A model generated the notes under the pieces. It was not told the origin of the DNA. It made no database searches and saw only the letters and a program-made list of their open reading frames with translations. A stretch of DNA of 40,273 bases from Gemmatimonadota bacterium (lineage in GTDB: Bacteria; Latescibacterota; UBA2968; UBA8231): NCBI GenBank assembly GCA_018673255.1, contig JABHDC010000134.1, forward strand, positions 1 to 40,273, given 5' to 3'. Each line of letters opens with the position of its first letter. Positions within the stretch are counted from its first letter, which is position 1. Positions 33,692-40,273 of the stretch are shown piece by piece. The position numbers and the translations under genes were made by a program.

Positions 33692-35311
33692 TCAGATTCC
33701 ATTGGCCGCAAGTTTTTTCAGTAGCGAATCGTCGATAGATATGACATCACCGAACCCTGCTCGCAGTCGCTGGATCAGGGCCTCCATACGGAAGCTCACC
33801 GTGCTGGCCCGCGCCGAGACCTCCACTTCATCAAAGCTGTGCAGGCGTCCCTGTGTAATCTGAAGGACCTCAAAGACAGAGAAGCCGCCATTTACTTTCA
33901 GGGGGCGATGGAGCCCCACTCCCTGTTCCAGGCTGACATCGTAGATCCTGGCACTGCGTGGATCGCCTGGTCGCACGTCCTCCCAGAGTCCCCCGGTCAT
34001 GGCCAGATCGGTCCGTACCGTGTACCGACGAGCCAACGCTTCCATATCTGCGCCTGACAGGATCAACTCATACAGCGAGTCCGCTCTGGCCAACTCATCC
34101 ACGAGGATCTCACGAATCCTCACATTCTCGTGGGCACGGAAACTCTCACGGTGCGACTCGAAGAAGGCTCGAACCTCTTCGCGATCGGGACCCGGCGAAG
34201 CCTGGGCCTCGAACACATATTGAGAAATTAACTGCAATTTCTTGTCCAGCAGCCTGTTACGAACATCGGATGAACCCGAGAACCCGCGCGCATCCGCTTC
34301 CAGAGCAGCGAGTTCGTCGAAGACCAGCCCTTCGGCCAGGATACGCATCCGCGCCGTGTCCTCGGAGACCGGATCCGGAACCTGGACGCGGCCGAGGAAG
34401 CCGGACAGAGTTAGCTGGCCTCCCTTCCACGAGAACAAGCGACGGTGCCCGGACAGCGTATCGCTGAGTGAGGCGACAGCGACTGCCGTGGAAGGGTCAT
34501 AGACGACTTCGTATGTGCTACGCAACCAGGCAACAAAAGCTTCGTCTGCGACCTGTCGTTGCCGGCGCCCGAACTCATGGATCAGGCCGCCTCGCTGATC
34601 TTCAAGGAGCAACGTACGTCGGCTCGTGGCTGCCACGACGTGCCACCCCATTGAGGTGTGTACCGGCTCAGGACCATGGTCTCCCGGCTGCAGACTCCAG
34701 ATCACATCTGCGATCGCCGGAGGATACTGGCTGCGGCGCAGATACCCCATACCACCGCCAAATCTGCTGCTCGCCTCGTGCAGAGAGCGCTCACGTGCCA
34801 GATCAGCGAATTCCTCGCCGCCATCGAGACGTTTGATGAGAGTTTCGGCCTCTTGCCCGGTCCGCACGAGGATATGGGCGCCGAGCACCTGCTCACCACT
34901 GCCCCATTCCTGGTAGAGGTCGACAAGGGCCTGCTCGGATGGCTCTGGCAGATTGGCGTGAATCTCGAACTCGTAGATCGCCTCTTTGAGCAGCACAGCT
35001 CGCAGGGAGTCGAGTACGGCGACGATCGCCGAATCCTGATCGATGCCCTGGCGCTCGGCATCCAGGGCCAGGACACGGGCTGCGATCAGCGCATCGACAG
35101 TACCTCTGAGTTCCTCATAGCTTCGCTGGGTTGTTACCGCATCTTTACCAAAAATCGCCACAACGGCCCGGTCCAAATCGGCGATCGACACCGAATACGA
35201 GCCAACCTGTGCAACGAGTGTATCGGGTGTCATCGGCGTGGCCGCCTCGTCGCCGTTCTTGCAGGAGATGAAACAGATCAGCAAGACGAGGATGCAGGAA
35301 CGCAGGCGCAA
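33692..35311 (-). CDS. SurA-like peptidyl-prolyl isomerase (PpiC/parvulin) lipoprotein
   Basis: A periplasmic chaperone/isomerase of about 539 residues. After a lipoprotein-type signal (RLRSCILVLLICFISC) comes a SurA-N-like helical domain, then a parvulin domain with GAHILVRTGQEAETL, FGGGMGYLRRSQ and PVHTSMGWHVV, and a second, weaker parvulin-like domain (REILVDELARADSLYELI, then MTGGLWEDVRPGDP). This is the SurA/PrsA layout that helps outer-membrane proteins fold. The start is uncertain: the frame is open to an ATG at 35395, which would put about 28 residues before the signal; the TTG at 35311, with GAGGT in front, gives a normal lipoprotein signal. Its place just before three barrel-like proteins fits a dedicated chaperone (inference). 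Confidence 0.8.
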   Translation of the reverse strand: MRLRSCILVLLICFISCKNGDEAATPMTPDTLVAQVGSYSVSIADLDRAVVAIFGKDAVTTQRSYEELRGTVDALIAARVLALDAERQGIDQDSAIVAVLDSLRAVLLKEAIYEFEIHANLPEPSEQALVDLYQEWGSGEQVLGAHILVRTGQEAETLIKRLDGGEEFADLARERSLHEASSRFGGGMGYLRRSQYPPAIADVIWSLQPGDHGPEPVHTSMGWHVVAATSRRTLLLEDQRGGLIHEFGRRQRQVADEAFVAWLRSTYEVVYDPSTAVAVASLSDTLSGHRRLFSWKGGQLTLSGFLGRVQVPDPVSEDTARMRILAEGLVFDELAALEADARGFSGSSDVRNRLLDKKLQLISQYVFEAQASPGPDREEVRAFFESHRESFRAHENVRIREILVDELARADSLYELILSGADMEALARRYTVRTDLAMTGGLWEDVRPGDPRSARIYDVSLEQGVGLHRPLKVNGGFSVFEVLQITQGRLHSFDEVEVSARASTVSFRMEALIQRLRAGFGDVISIDDSLLKKLAANGI

Positions 35312-35423
35312 AGAAGACCTCGGGATGTTGAAGGTTGGATTCCACCGGCCGTGTATCGGTCCAGCCAGAACATAAAACATATGCTCGCACGACATATGCA
35401 GGCGACTTCAGATCCAAAGTGGC

Positions 35424-37169
35424 TCAGGGAGCGTCGGCCCCCGACAACAGGCCAGCCCCCTCTTCGATGGTGACCATGCCATCGACTGGAAGGTTCTGTA
35501 ACTCGTCGACGACGCCGGATGGCCAGCGCACGACCAGGCGATCCACCCTCTGGTGCATTCCCAGGCCGAAGCTGAGCCGTGGTTGGTGCTGCGACAGATA
35601 ACTCCCTCCGGTCATCATCTGGTCCGACAGGGTCAGATCCCCTGTTTCGAGCCGGACTCTGGCACCGACGCCATCACGATTGCTTATCGTGCCTTTCAGC
35701 CGGACCGCCAGCCAGTGATGGGCATTGCCACCGTCGTTGCGCAGCAGGGTTGCCGCCTCATTCAGATTCAGCACCAGGATGTCGGAATCCCCGTCGTTGT
35801 CGTAGTCCCCGAAGGCCACGCCTCGACTCGGTCGAGCATCCGACATGTCATCCCCGACAGACACACTCACATCATCGAAACGCCATCGGCCATCAGCACG
35901 CGGACCGAGGTTCCGGAAGAGTTGATTGGGCATGGCGTATTTTGACGAACTGTCGAATTCCTCCGCATTGTCCAGGACGTGCCCATTGGCCACAAAAAGA
36001 TCCCGGTAGCCGTCATTGTCATAGTCCAGGAAGCCGACACCCCATGAGACGTATTCAAGGCTGGGAATGGCCAGCCCTTCACGATGGGCGACATCGGTGA
36101 ACATCCCCTGCCCCTCATTCCGGAACAGCGCATTCGTCTCGCCCTGATAGACTGTCAGGGCCAGATCCAGCTGCCCGTCATTGTCGTAGTCGCCAAAGCT
36201 GGCGCCCATCCCGGATTGCGTTTCGCCATCCCGGTCATATCCGGTCCCCGAGAGGAGGCCCATCTCCACAAACGTGCCATCTGCATTGTTCTGATAGAGA
36301 AAATTCCTGGTCTCGTCATTCGCGACAAAGACATCCACATCGCCGTCGTCATCGTAGTCGGCGATGGCGATCCCCATCCCCTTCCCGCCTGGATTGTAGA
36401 CCCCCGCCTGCCGGGTCACATCACGGAAGCGATCGACATCGTTCTGGTACAGGACATCCGAAACACCGCGGAAATTGTCAGGATGAGGGTAACCCGCCGT
36501 CGGCGCCACGTCCCCGCCCCGGGCGACATAAGCCCGCAGCTTGCGATCGGCATCAGCCAGGTGGTAGTCCAGATAGTTGGCCACATACAGATCGAGATCA
36601 CCATCGTTGTCATAGTCGAAGAAAGCGGCCCCTACACCCCACGCAGAGTCAGCCACAGCCATCTTCTCCCCCACCGACTCGAACCGGGTACGGGACTGAT
36701 TTTTCAGCAGCGCATTGGGCCCGAAGTTGGAAACGTACAGGTCGACATCGCCGTCGCCATCGTAGTCACCGGCAGTGATGCCCATGCCGTACCCCTCATC
36801 GCCAGCACCGGTTGTGGCTGTGACGTCTGCGAATGTTCCGTCTCCCAGATTGCGATACAGCCGATTGGTCGCACGGGGTTTCTCCGGATCTCCCACATAC
36901 TGGCCGTTCACGCCATAGGCGTCGAGCAAACCATCCTCGTCATAGTCGAGGAAAGCGACGCCGCCGCACATGGTCTCGATGTAATATCGCTTGGGGTTCA
37001 GCGGATCACCCCCGTGCGTGTGTTGGAAATCGAGTCCTGAGGTCAACGTCACATCAACAAAGGTGACTGGGCCACCCGCTTCGGCTTGCGCGTCGCTCCC
37101 CCTGGTGCCGACGAGGGACATGACCGCTACCCAGCACACCCCGATCCTTTTCACGGATGCCAGCTTCAT
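35424..37169 (-). CDS. CRTAC1-like FG-GAP/VCBS protein with C-terminal UnbV/ASPIC domain
   Basis: A 581-residue secreted protein. A signal peptide ends near DAQAEA (residue 30). The body is built of FG-GAP/VCBS repeats, each with a calcium-binding DxDxDGxxD core such as DYDGDGDVDLYVSN, DYDNDGDLDLYVAN and DYDDDGDVDVFVAN, that form a beta-propeller. The C-terminal 110 residues are the UnbV/ASPIC domain (NAHHWLAVRLKGTISNRDGV, GVGARVRLETG, then SFGLGMHQRVDRLVVRWPSG). Homologues are surface or extracellular proteins of unclear function. It begins one base after the stop of the TPR lipoprotein gene, so the pair is likely coupled; UnbV and TPR genes are often neighbours. Confidence 0.92.
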   Translation of the reverse strand: MKLASVKRIGVCWVAVMSLVGTRGSDAQAEAGGPVTFVDVTLTSGLDFQHTHGGDPLNPKRYYIETMCGGVAFLDYDEDGLLDAYGVNGQYVGDPEKPRATNRLYRNLGDGTFADVTATTGAGDEGYGMGITAGDYDGDGDVDLYVSNFGPNALLKNQSRTRFESVGEKMAVADSAWGVGAAFFDYDNDGDLDLYVANYLDYHLADADRKLRAYVARGGDVAPTAGYPHPDNFRGVSDVLYQNDVDRFRDVTRQAGVYNPGGKGMGIAIADYDDDGDVDVFVANDETRNFLYQNNADGTFVEMGLLSGTGYDRDGETQSGMGASFGDYDNDGQLDLALTVYQGETNALFRNEGQGMFTDVAHREGLAIPSLEYVSWGVGFLDYDNDGYRDLFVANGHVLDNAEEFDSSSKYAMPNQLFRNLGPRADGRWRFDDVSVSVGDDMSDARPSRGVAFGDYDNDGDSDILVLNLNEAATLLRNDGGNAHHWLAVRLKGTISNRDGVGARVRLETGDLTLSDQMMTGGSYLSQHQPRLSFGLGMHQRVDRLVVRWPSGVVDELQNLPVDGMVTIEEGAGLLSGADAP

Positions 37170-37170
37170 G

Positions 37171-38706
37171 TCACTGACCTTGAGATTTCAGTACACGCTC
37201 CATGCGCGCAACCGCCTGCCGCATGCGGCGGTCGTCCGGATCATGGCGCAGTGCGCGACGATAGGAGGCGAGGGCAAAGTCTGCTTCTCCGCGCTGTCGA
37301 TAGAGATTCCCCAGATTGAAATGCAGTGCCGCCTTCTCTGGCGCCATGGACAGGGCATGCTGGCATACCTTGAGGGCCGCATCGAGCTCACTCACATTCA
37401 TGTAGGTGATACACAGGTTGTTCCAGGCGCCCAGGTCCTGGGGCCACTTTCTCACCATCTCCTCGAACACACCCGACGCTTCCCCGGTCCGCTCCTGCTG
37501 CACATACGTCATGCCGAGGCCACGCCAGGCATCCAGGAAGTTCGGATTGGCCTGCACAGACAGTTCCATCTCCCTGGCCGCCGCTGGTAGCCAGCCCTGC
37601 TGCAAGTAGATCTGTCCCAGGGCGTAGTGCGCCCGGTCCATGCCCGAATCTGAACTGAGGGCCTGCTTGTGGTATCTGACCTGCCGCCACAACGCGGGGT
37701 GTTCAGTGGCGGCATTGCGCCAGAATTCGAAGTGCCCCAACGCCTCCTGCGCACAGGCCTCATCCCCCTGGCGCTGACACAGCAGACCCAGCCGGTAGTG
37801 GGCATCGGTGAATGTGGGATCGATCCGAGTCGCCTGCTGCAAATGGGCTCGCGCCTCCTGGACTTGTCCCAACCCCTGTTCAGCGCGGGCCATCTCGAAG
37901 TGGCCAGCCGCCGATTCCTGCTTCGCATTCAGCGCCACCCTGAGATGCTCGGCCGCCTCCTCGTGACGCCCGAGATCGTTGAGTACCGCGCCGAGTTGTT
38001 GCCGGGCGCCCAGGTGATTTGCCTCGATCGACAGCAGTTGCTCAAGCGTCGTCTCTGCCTTGTCGTAAGCACCCGCCTGGGCGTATGCCCTGCCAAGATT
38101 CGCCAGAGCCGTCACGTAGCCTGCGTCGAGAGACACGACCGTCTCAAGTGCGGCAATCGCCGCCCCGATGTTGCTGGTCCGGGCATACACGGCGGCCAGG
38201 TTGTTGTGACCCCTCACATTCTGCGGATCGAGTTTGATCGCCTCTTTGAGGGCAACCTCGGCCTGTGCGAGTCTGCCTGTGGAAGCATAGGCAGTACCCA
38301 GCTGCCGGTAGTTCTCTGCACTCGGCTCAGCTGCAGCGATGAGCTCCTCGAGCATTAGGGCCATTTCAGCGTATCGCCGCTGCGAGCCATACAGGTCCGA
38401 CAGCAGCTGCAACGTCTCCAGCGCGTGCGGATCTGACTTCAAGGCCTCTTCAGCAGCGGAGATGGCTTGAGAGGCCTTCCCCTGAGACTGCAACGTCAGC
38501 GCGCGCGCGTGAAGTTCGCTGGCGCTGGCACCGATCGGGGGCGCGCTATCCCCATCGCTGAAGGGGCGCAGGGCAGCCCGAGCAGGGGCAGGATCAGGTT
38601 CTTGAGAGCCGCAACCTGCCACACACGCAGTCAGGCATGCCATCAGCAGCGCCCAGACTCGGCTATCCGGCACGACGACAATCAATCGAAGGCCGTCCGC
38701 AACCAC
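37171..38706 (-). CDS. TPR-repeat lipoprotein
   Basis: A 511-residue protein whose N-terminus looks like a lipoprotein signal (VWALLMACLTACVAG, then Cys32), followed by a disordered linker and about twelve classic tetratricopeptide repeats, for example GTAYASTGRLAQAEVALKEA, NLGRAYAQAGAYDKAETTL and NLGNLYRQRGEADFALASYR. It should be anchored to the membrane on the periplasmic side, acting as a docking scaffold. The start is unsure: the longest frame begins with a GTG at 38706, overlapping the esterase gene by 25 bases; in-frame TTG (38685, overlapping the esterase TGA) and GTG (38673) also give acceptable signals. No good ribosome binding site decides. Likely partner: the downstream UnbV protein. 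Confidence 0.85.
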   Translation of the reverse strand: MVADGLRLIVVVPDSRVWALLMACLTACVAGCGSQEPDPAPARAALRPFSDGDSAPPIGASASELHARALTLQSQGKASQAISAAEEALKSDPHALETLQLLSDLYGSQRRYAEMALMLEELIAAAEPSAENYRQLGTAYASTGRLAQAEVALKEAIKLDPQNVRGHNNLAAVYARTSNIGAAIAALETVVSLDAGYVTALANLGRAYAQAGAYDKAETTLEQLLSIEANHLGARQQLGAVLNDLGRHEEAAEHLRVALNAKQESAAGHFEMARAEQGLGQVQEARAHLQQATRIDPTFTDAHYRLGLLCQRQGDEACAQEALGHFEFWRNAATEHPALWRQVRYHKQALSSDSGMDRAHYALGQIYLQQGWLPAAAREMELSVQANPNFLDAWRGLGMTYVQQERTGEASGVFEEMVRKWPQDLGAWNNLCITYMNVSELDAALKVCQHALSMAPEKAALHFNLGNLYRQRGEADFALASYRRALRHDPDDRRMRQAVARMERVLKSQGQ

Positions 38707-39638
38707 TTGAGTCGGCGTTGCTCGTGCAAGGCCCCACCCCCCTCGTGCCCGTTATACCGGTAGATCTCAATGGATTTGTCGACCGCCGCGGGCAGGTGAT
38801 TGTAGGAGGCATACACGGTAGATGGTGGACAGATATCATCCCAGAGACCCACCGAATAGTAGGCCTTCCTCACCCGTGTCATGGTCACCATGTTCATGTT
38901 GTCGAAATACGACAGTGTATCGAAGGCCTGGTCGATGTGTTCAGGATAGGCCTTCATGAAATCGGTAATCTCCTCGTACGGTCCCACGGCGATATCGATG
39001 GACCGCTCGAAGTGTGACAGCCAGGGTACGTCGGGTGCCATGACCGCCACCCGGTCCGACAGGGACGCACAGGCGATGGTCAGGGCCCCGCCCTGAGATC
39101 CCCCGCTGGCGGCAATCCGATGCGCATCGACTTCTGGACGACCACATGCCGCCTCAACGGCGCGCACCGTATCCAGGTAGAAGGCACGAAAGTAGTACTC
39201 CTGCCGCTCCAGAATGCCGTGGGTGATGAATCCCCGCCTCGCCCCGTGGCTGGTACTGAGGTTCATCCCCGTGTCGCCTCCCTGACCACGTGAATCCATC
39301 ACGAAGACATTGAAGCCATTGAGCACGTGGTGCGCGTGCGTATGGGCCAACGATCTGCCACCGGAGTAGCCGATGAACTTCACCACGGTCGGTAGTGGTT
39401 CGGTCACGTCGAGAGGTGTGATGAACCAACCCTTGACCCGAACGCCATCGACGCCATCAAATCCCACATCATAGACGCAGGCACCTGGAAGATCACCCGT
39501 CGGTTCAAATGACGGATTCAGGGCAATACGCCCACTTTCTTCCAGATTGTCGTGCCAGAATTGATGAAAGTCATCTGCTGCCGTCAGGGCGGGCCTGTAC
39601 CCGACGAGTCTGTCGAGTCCCCAGTCAATCGATCCCAT
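38682..39638 (-). CDS. CE7-type acetyl (xylan) esterase / cephalosporin C deacetylase-like hydrolase
   Basis: A 318-residue alpha/beta hydrolase of the AXE1/CE7 family, which removes acetyl groups from xylo-oligosaccharides and similar sugars. The nucleophile is Ser181 in SGGSQGG; the acid is Asp267 in GLWDDICPPST and the base His298 in YNGHEGG. The oxyanion-associated motif RGQGG (117-121) and the family stretch FVMDSRGQGGDTG are also present. There is no signal peptide, so it acts in the cytoplasm on imported acetylated sugars, as most CE7 enzymes do. It follows the enolase-superfamily gene by 3 bases, which suggests a joint sugar-degradation role. Confidence 0.92.
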   Translation of the reverse strand: MGSIDWGLDRLVGYRPALTAADDFHQFWHDNLEESGRIALNPSFEPTGDLPGACVYDVGFDGVDGVRVKGWFITPLDVTEPLPTVVKFIGYSGGRSLAHTHAHHVLNGFNVFVMDSRGQGGDTGMNLSTSHGARRGFITHGILERQEYYFRAFYLDTVRAVEAACGRPEVDAHRIAASGGSQGGALTIACASLSDRVAVMAPDVPWLSHFERSIDIAVGPYEEITDFMKAYPEHIDQAFDTLSYFDNMNMVTMTRVRKAYYSVGLWDDICPPSTVYASYNHLPAAVDKSIEIYRYNGHEGGGALHEQRRLKWLRTAFD

Positions 39639-39641
39639 AGC

Positions 39642-40273
39642 TCACTGGCTCCAGCGATCACGCACGGGCTCCTGCCGTGCGCGCTCAAATAGATCAGACC
39701 ATTCCTTGGATCCGTCGTCGGGTGTGATCTCCAGACGTACGCCCTCGGAGTAGGCGGGCCCGTGTCCGGCACCGTAATAGCCATAGCCCTGTCGCGTGAA
39801 GGCCATGTGCACACAACTGCCATCCTGGTAGACGACCGAATTCAGCAGACGCGGCTCGGGATGGTCATAAAGCTCTCCCTTCTCCTGGAAGGGCTTGAGC
39901 TCTTCATCCGGCACACGAAATCGCTCGACGGCTTCCTCGTCGACTTCGACACCCAGTCCCGGACCCTCCGGCACCTGGTGGTAACCGCCCACCACATCGA
40001 TCGGCGTCTTGATCAACTGATGGCTGTAGAGATTGGTGCAGGTAATCGTCGGCCAGGTAGCGTGGGTCAGGACCGCACCCAGATGGGCAGCCCAGGTTGC
40101 CATCAGACCGTTGCCGACCAGTTGCAGCCAGAATGGCATCTGGGCTTCGGCACTCAGCGTGCCCTGTTTCATGACTGCCGACTTGCCCGCACAGATCACG
40201 AATCCATCGCACACCTCTTCACGAACACAAGTGATATAGTTCGGCGAGCCGAAGTGCATGGCCACGGGGCGAC
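39642..40273 (-). CDS. Mandelate racemase/muconate lactonizing-type enolase (C-terminal part, cut by window edge)
   Basis: About 210 residues of the C-terminal half of an enolase-superfamily sugar-acid dehydratase or racemase; the N-terminal half lies past the window end. The frame is open through base 40273 and reads RPVAMHFGSPN at its visible start, the strand with the His next to the barrel's active-site end. After this come ITCTNLYSHQLIKTPIDVVGG (cut at 20), VPEGPGLGVEVDEEAVERF and a short C-terminal extension (residues 130-207) with no motif I know. The GPGLGVEVD sequence is the usual capping signature. The internal ATG at 40259 and GTG at 40265 are not believable starts. Catalytic residues are off the window, so substrate cannot be stated. 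Confidence 0.85.
   Translation of the reverse strand, partial: RPVAMHFGSPNYITCVREEVCDGFVICAGKSAVMKQGTLSAEAQMPFWLQLVGNGLMATWAAHLGAVLTHATWPTITCTNLYSHQLIKTPIDVVGGYHQVPEGPGLGVEVDEEAVERFRVPDEELKPFQEKGELYDHPEPRLLNSVVYQDGSCVHMAFTRQGYGYYGAGHGPAYSEGVRLEITPDDGSKEWSDLFERARQEPVRDRWSQ

Noticed and set aside
36084..37040. A 318-codon plus-strand open frame
   Set aside because: Antisense of the FG-GAP repeats; its Val/Ile/His periodicity is produced by the Asp-rich repeats on the other strand.

Overview
The window reads as a GC-rich, Gram-negative, aerobic bacterium, most likely a member of the FCB superphylum; Latescibacterota is my best guess. This is inferred from gene content, with no phylogeny run. 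The pointers are an Alternative Complex III/caa3 oxidase cluster, a long GroES variant of the type I associate with Bacteroidetes relatives, CRTAC1-type FG-GAP/UnbV proteins, DUF362, phytanoyl-dioxygenase and enolase-superfamily genes, and a calcium-loop-rich set of outer-membrane proteins. Nothing looks like a phage, plasmid, insertion sequence or CRISPR array.

Layout. (1) Positions 1-6340, plus strand: the 3' end of a respiratory operon, with ActF of Alternative Complex III, a one-TM companion, SCO1/SenC, cytochrome c oxidase subunits II (fused cytochrome c), I, III and IV, then a strong hairpin terminator at 6415-6460. Quinol oxidation by ACIII should feed electrons through cytochrome c to this oxidase. 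(2) Positions 6522-12893, minus strand: a two-TM protein, a pentapeptide-repeat protein, a TolC-family outer-membrane protein, a class C-type serine hydrolase, a DUF362 protein, a polyphosphate glucokinase-like ROK protein and GroES. (3) Positions 13036-15388, plus strand: a glucarate-dehydratase-like enolase, a phytanoyl-CoA-type dioxygenase and a small membrane protein, tightly coupled. (4) A minus-strand tRNA-Lys(UUU) at 15519-15594. (5) Positions 15767-35311, minus strand: the most interesting part. In transcription order it holds a SurA-like PPIase lipoprotein, three large tandem paralogues that look like outer-membrane barrels with calcium-type loops, a giant periplasmic TPR protein, a lipoprotein, a secreted CBM9-like protein, a TonB-like protein whose C-terminus is a DUF4159 domain, a fused ExbB-ExbD protein, a separate ExbD and a separate ExbB. 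(6) Positions 35424-40273, minus strand: a UnbV/FG-GAP protein, a TPR lipoprotein, a CE7-type acetyl esterase and the C-terminal part of another enolase-superfamily enzyme, cut by the window edge.

Main idea. Region 5 looks like a proton-motive-force-driven envelope machine. It has a TolQR/ExbBD-type motor, an energy-transducing arm, TPR scaffolds, lipoproteins and barrels. The parts list recalls the Agl-Glt gliding machinery of Myxococcus and Tol/Ton systems, but I recognise no known system with this set. Two details stand out: the ExbB-ExbD fusion has Asn where ExbD/TolR carries its essential membrane Asp, whereas the separate ExbD keeps the Asp; and the TonB-like arm ends in DUF4159 instead of a TonB C-terminal domain.
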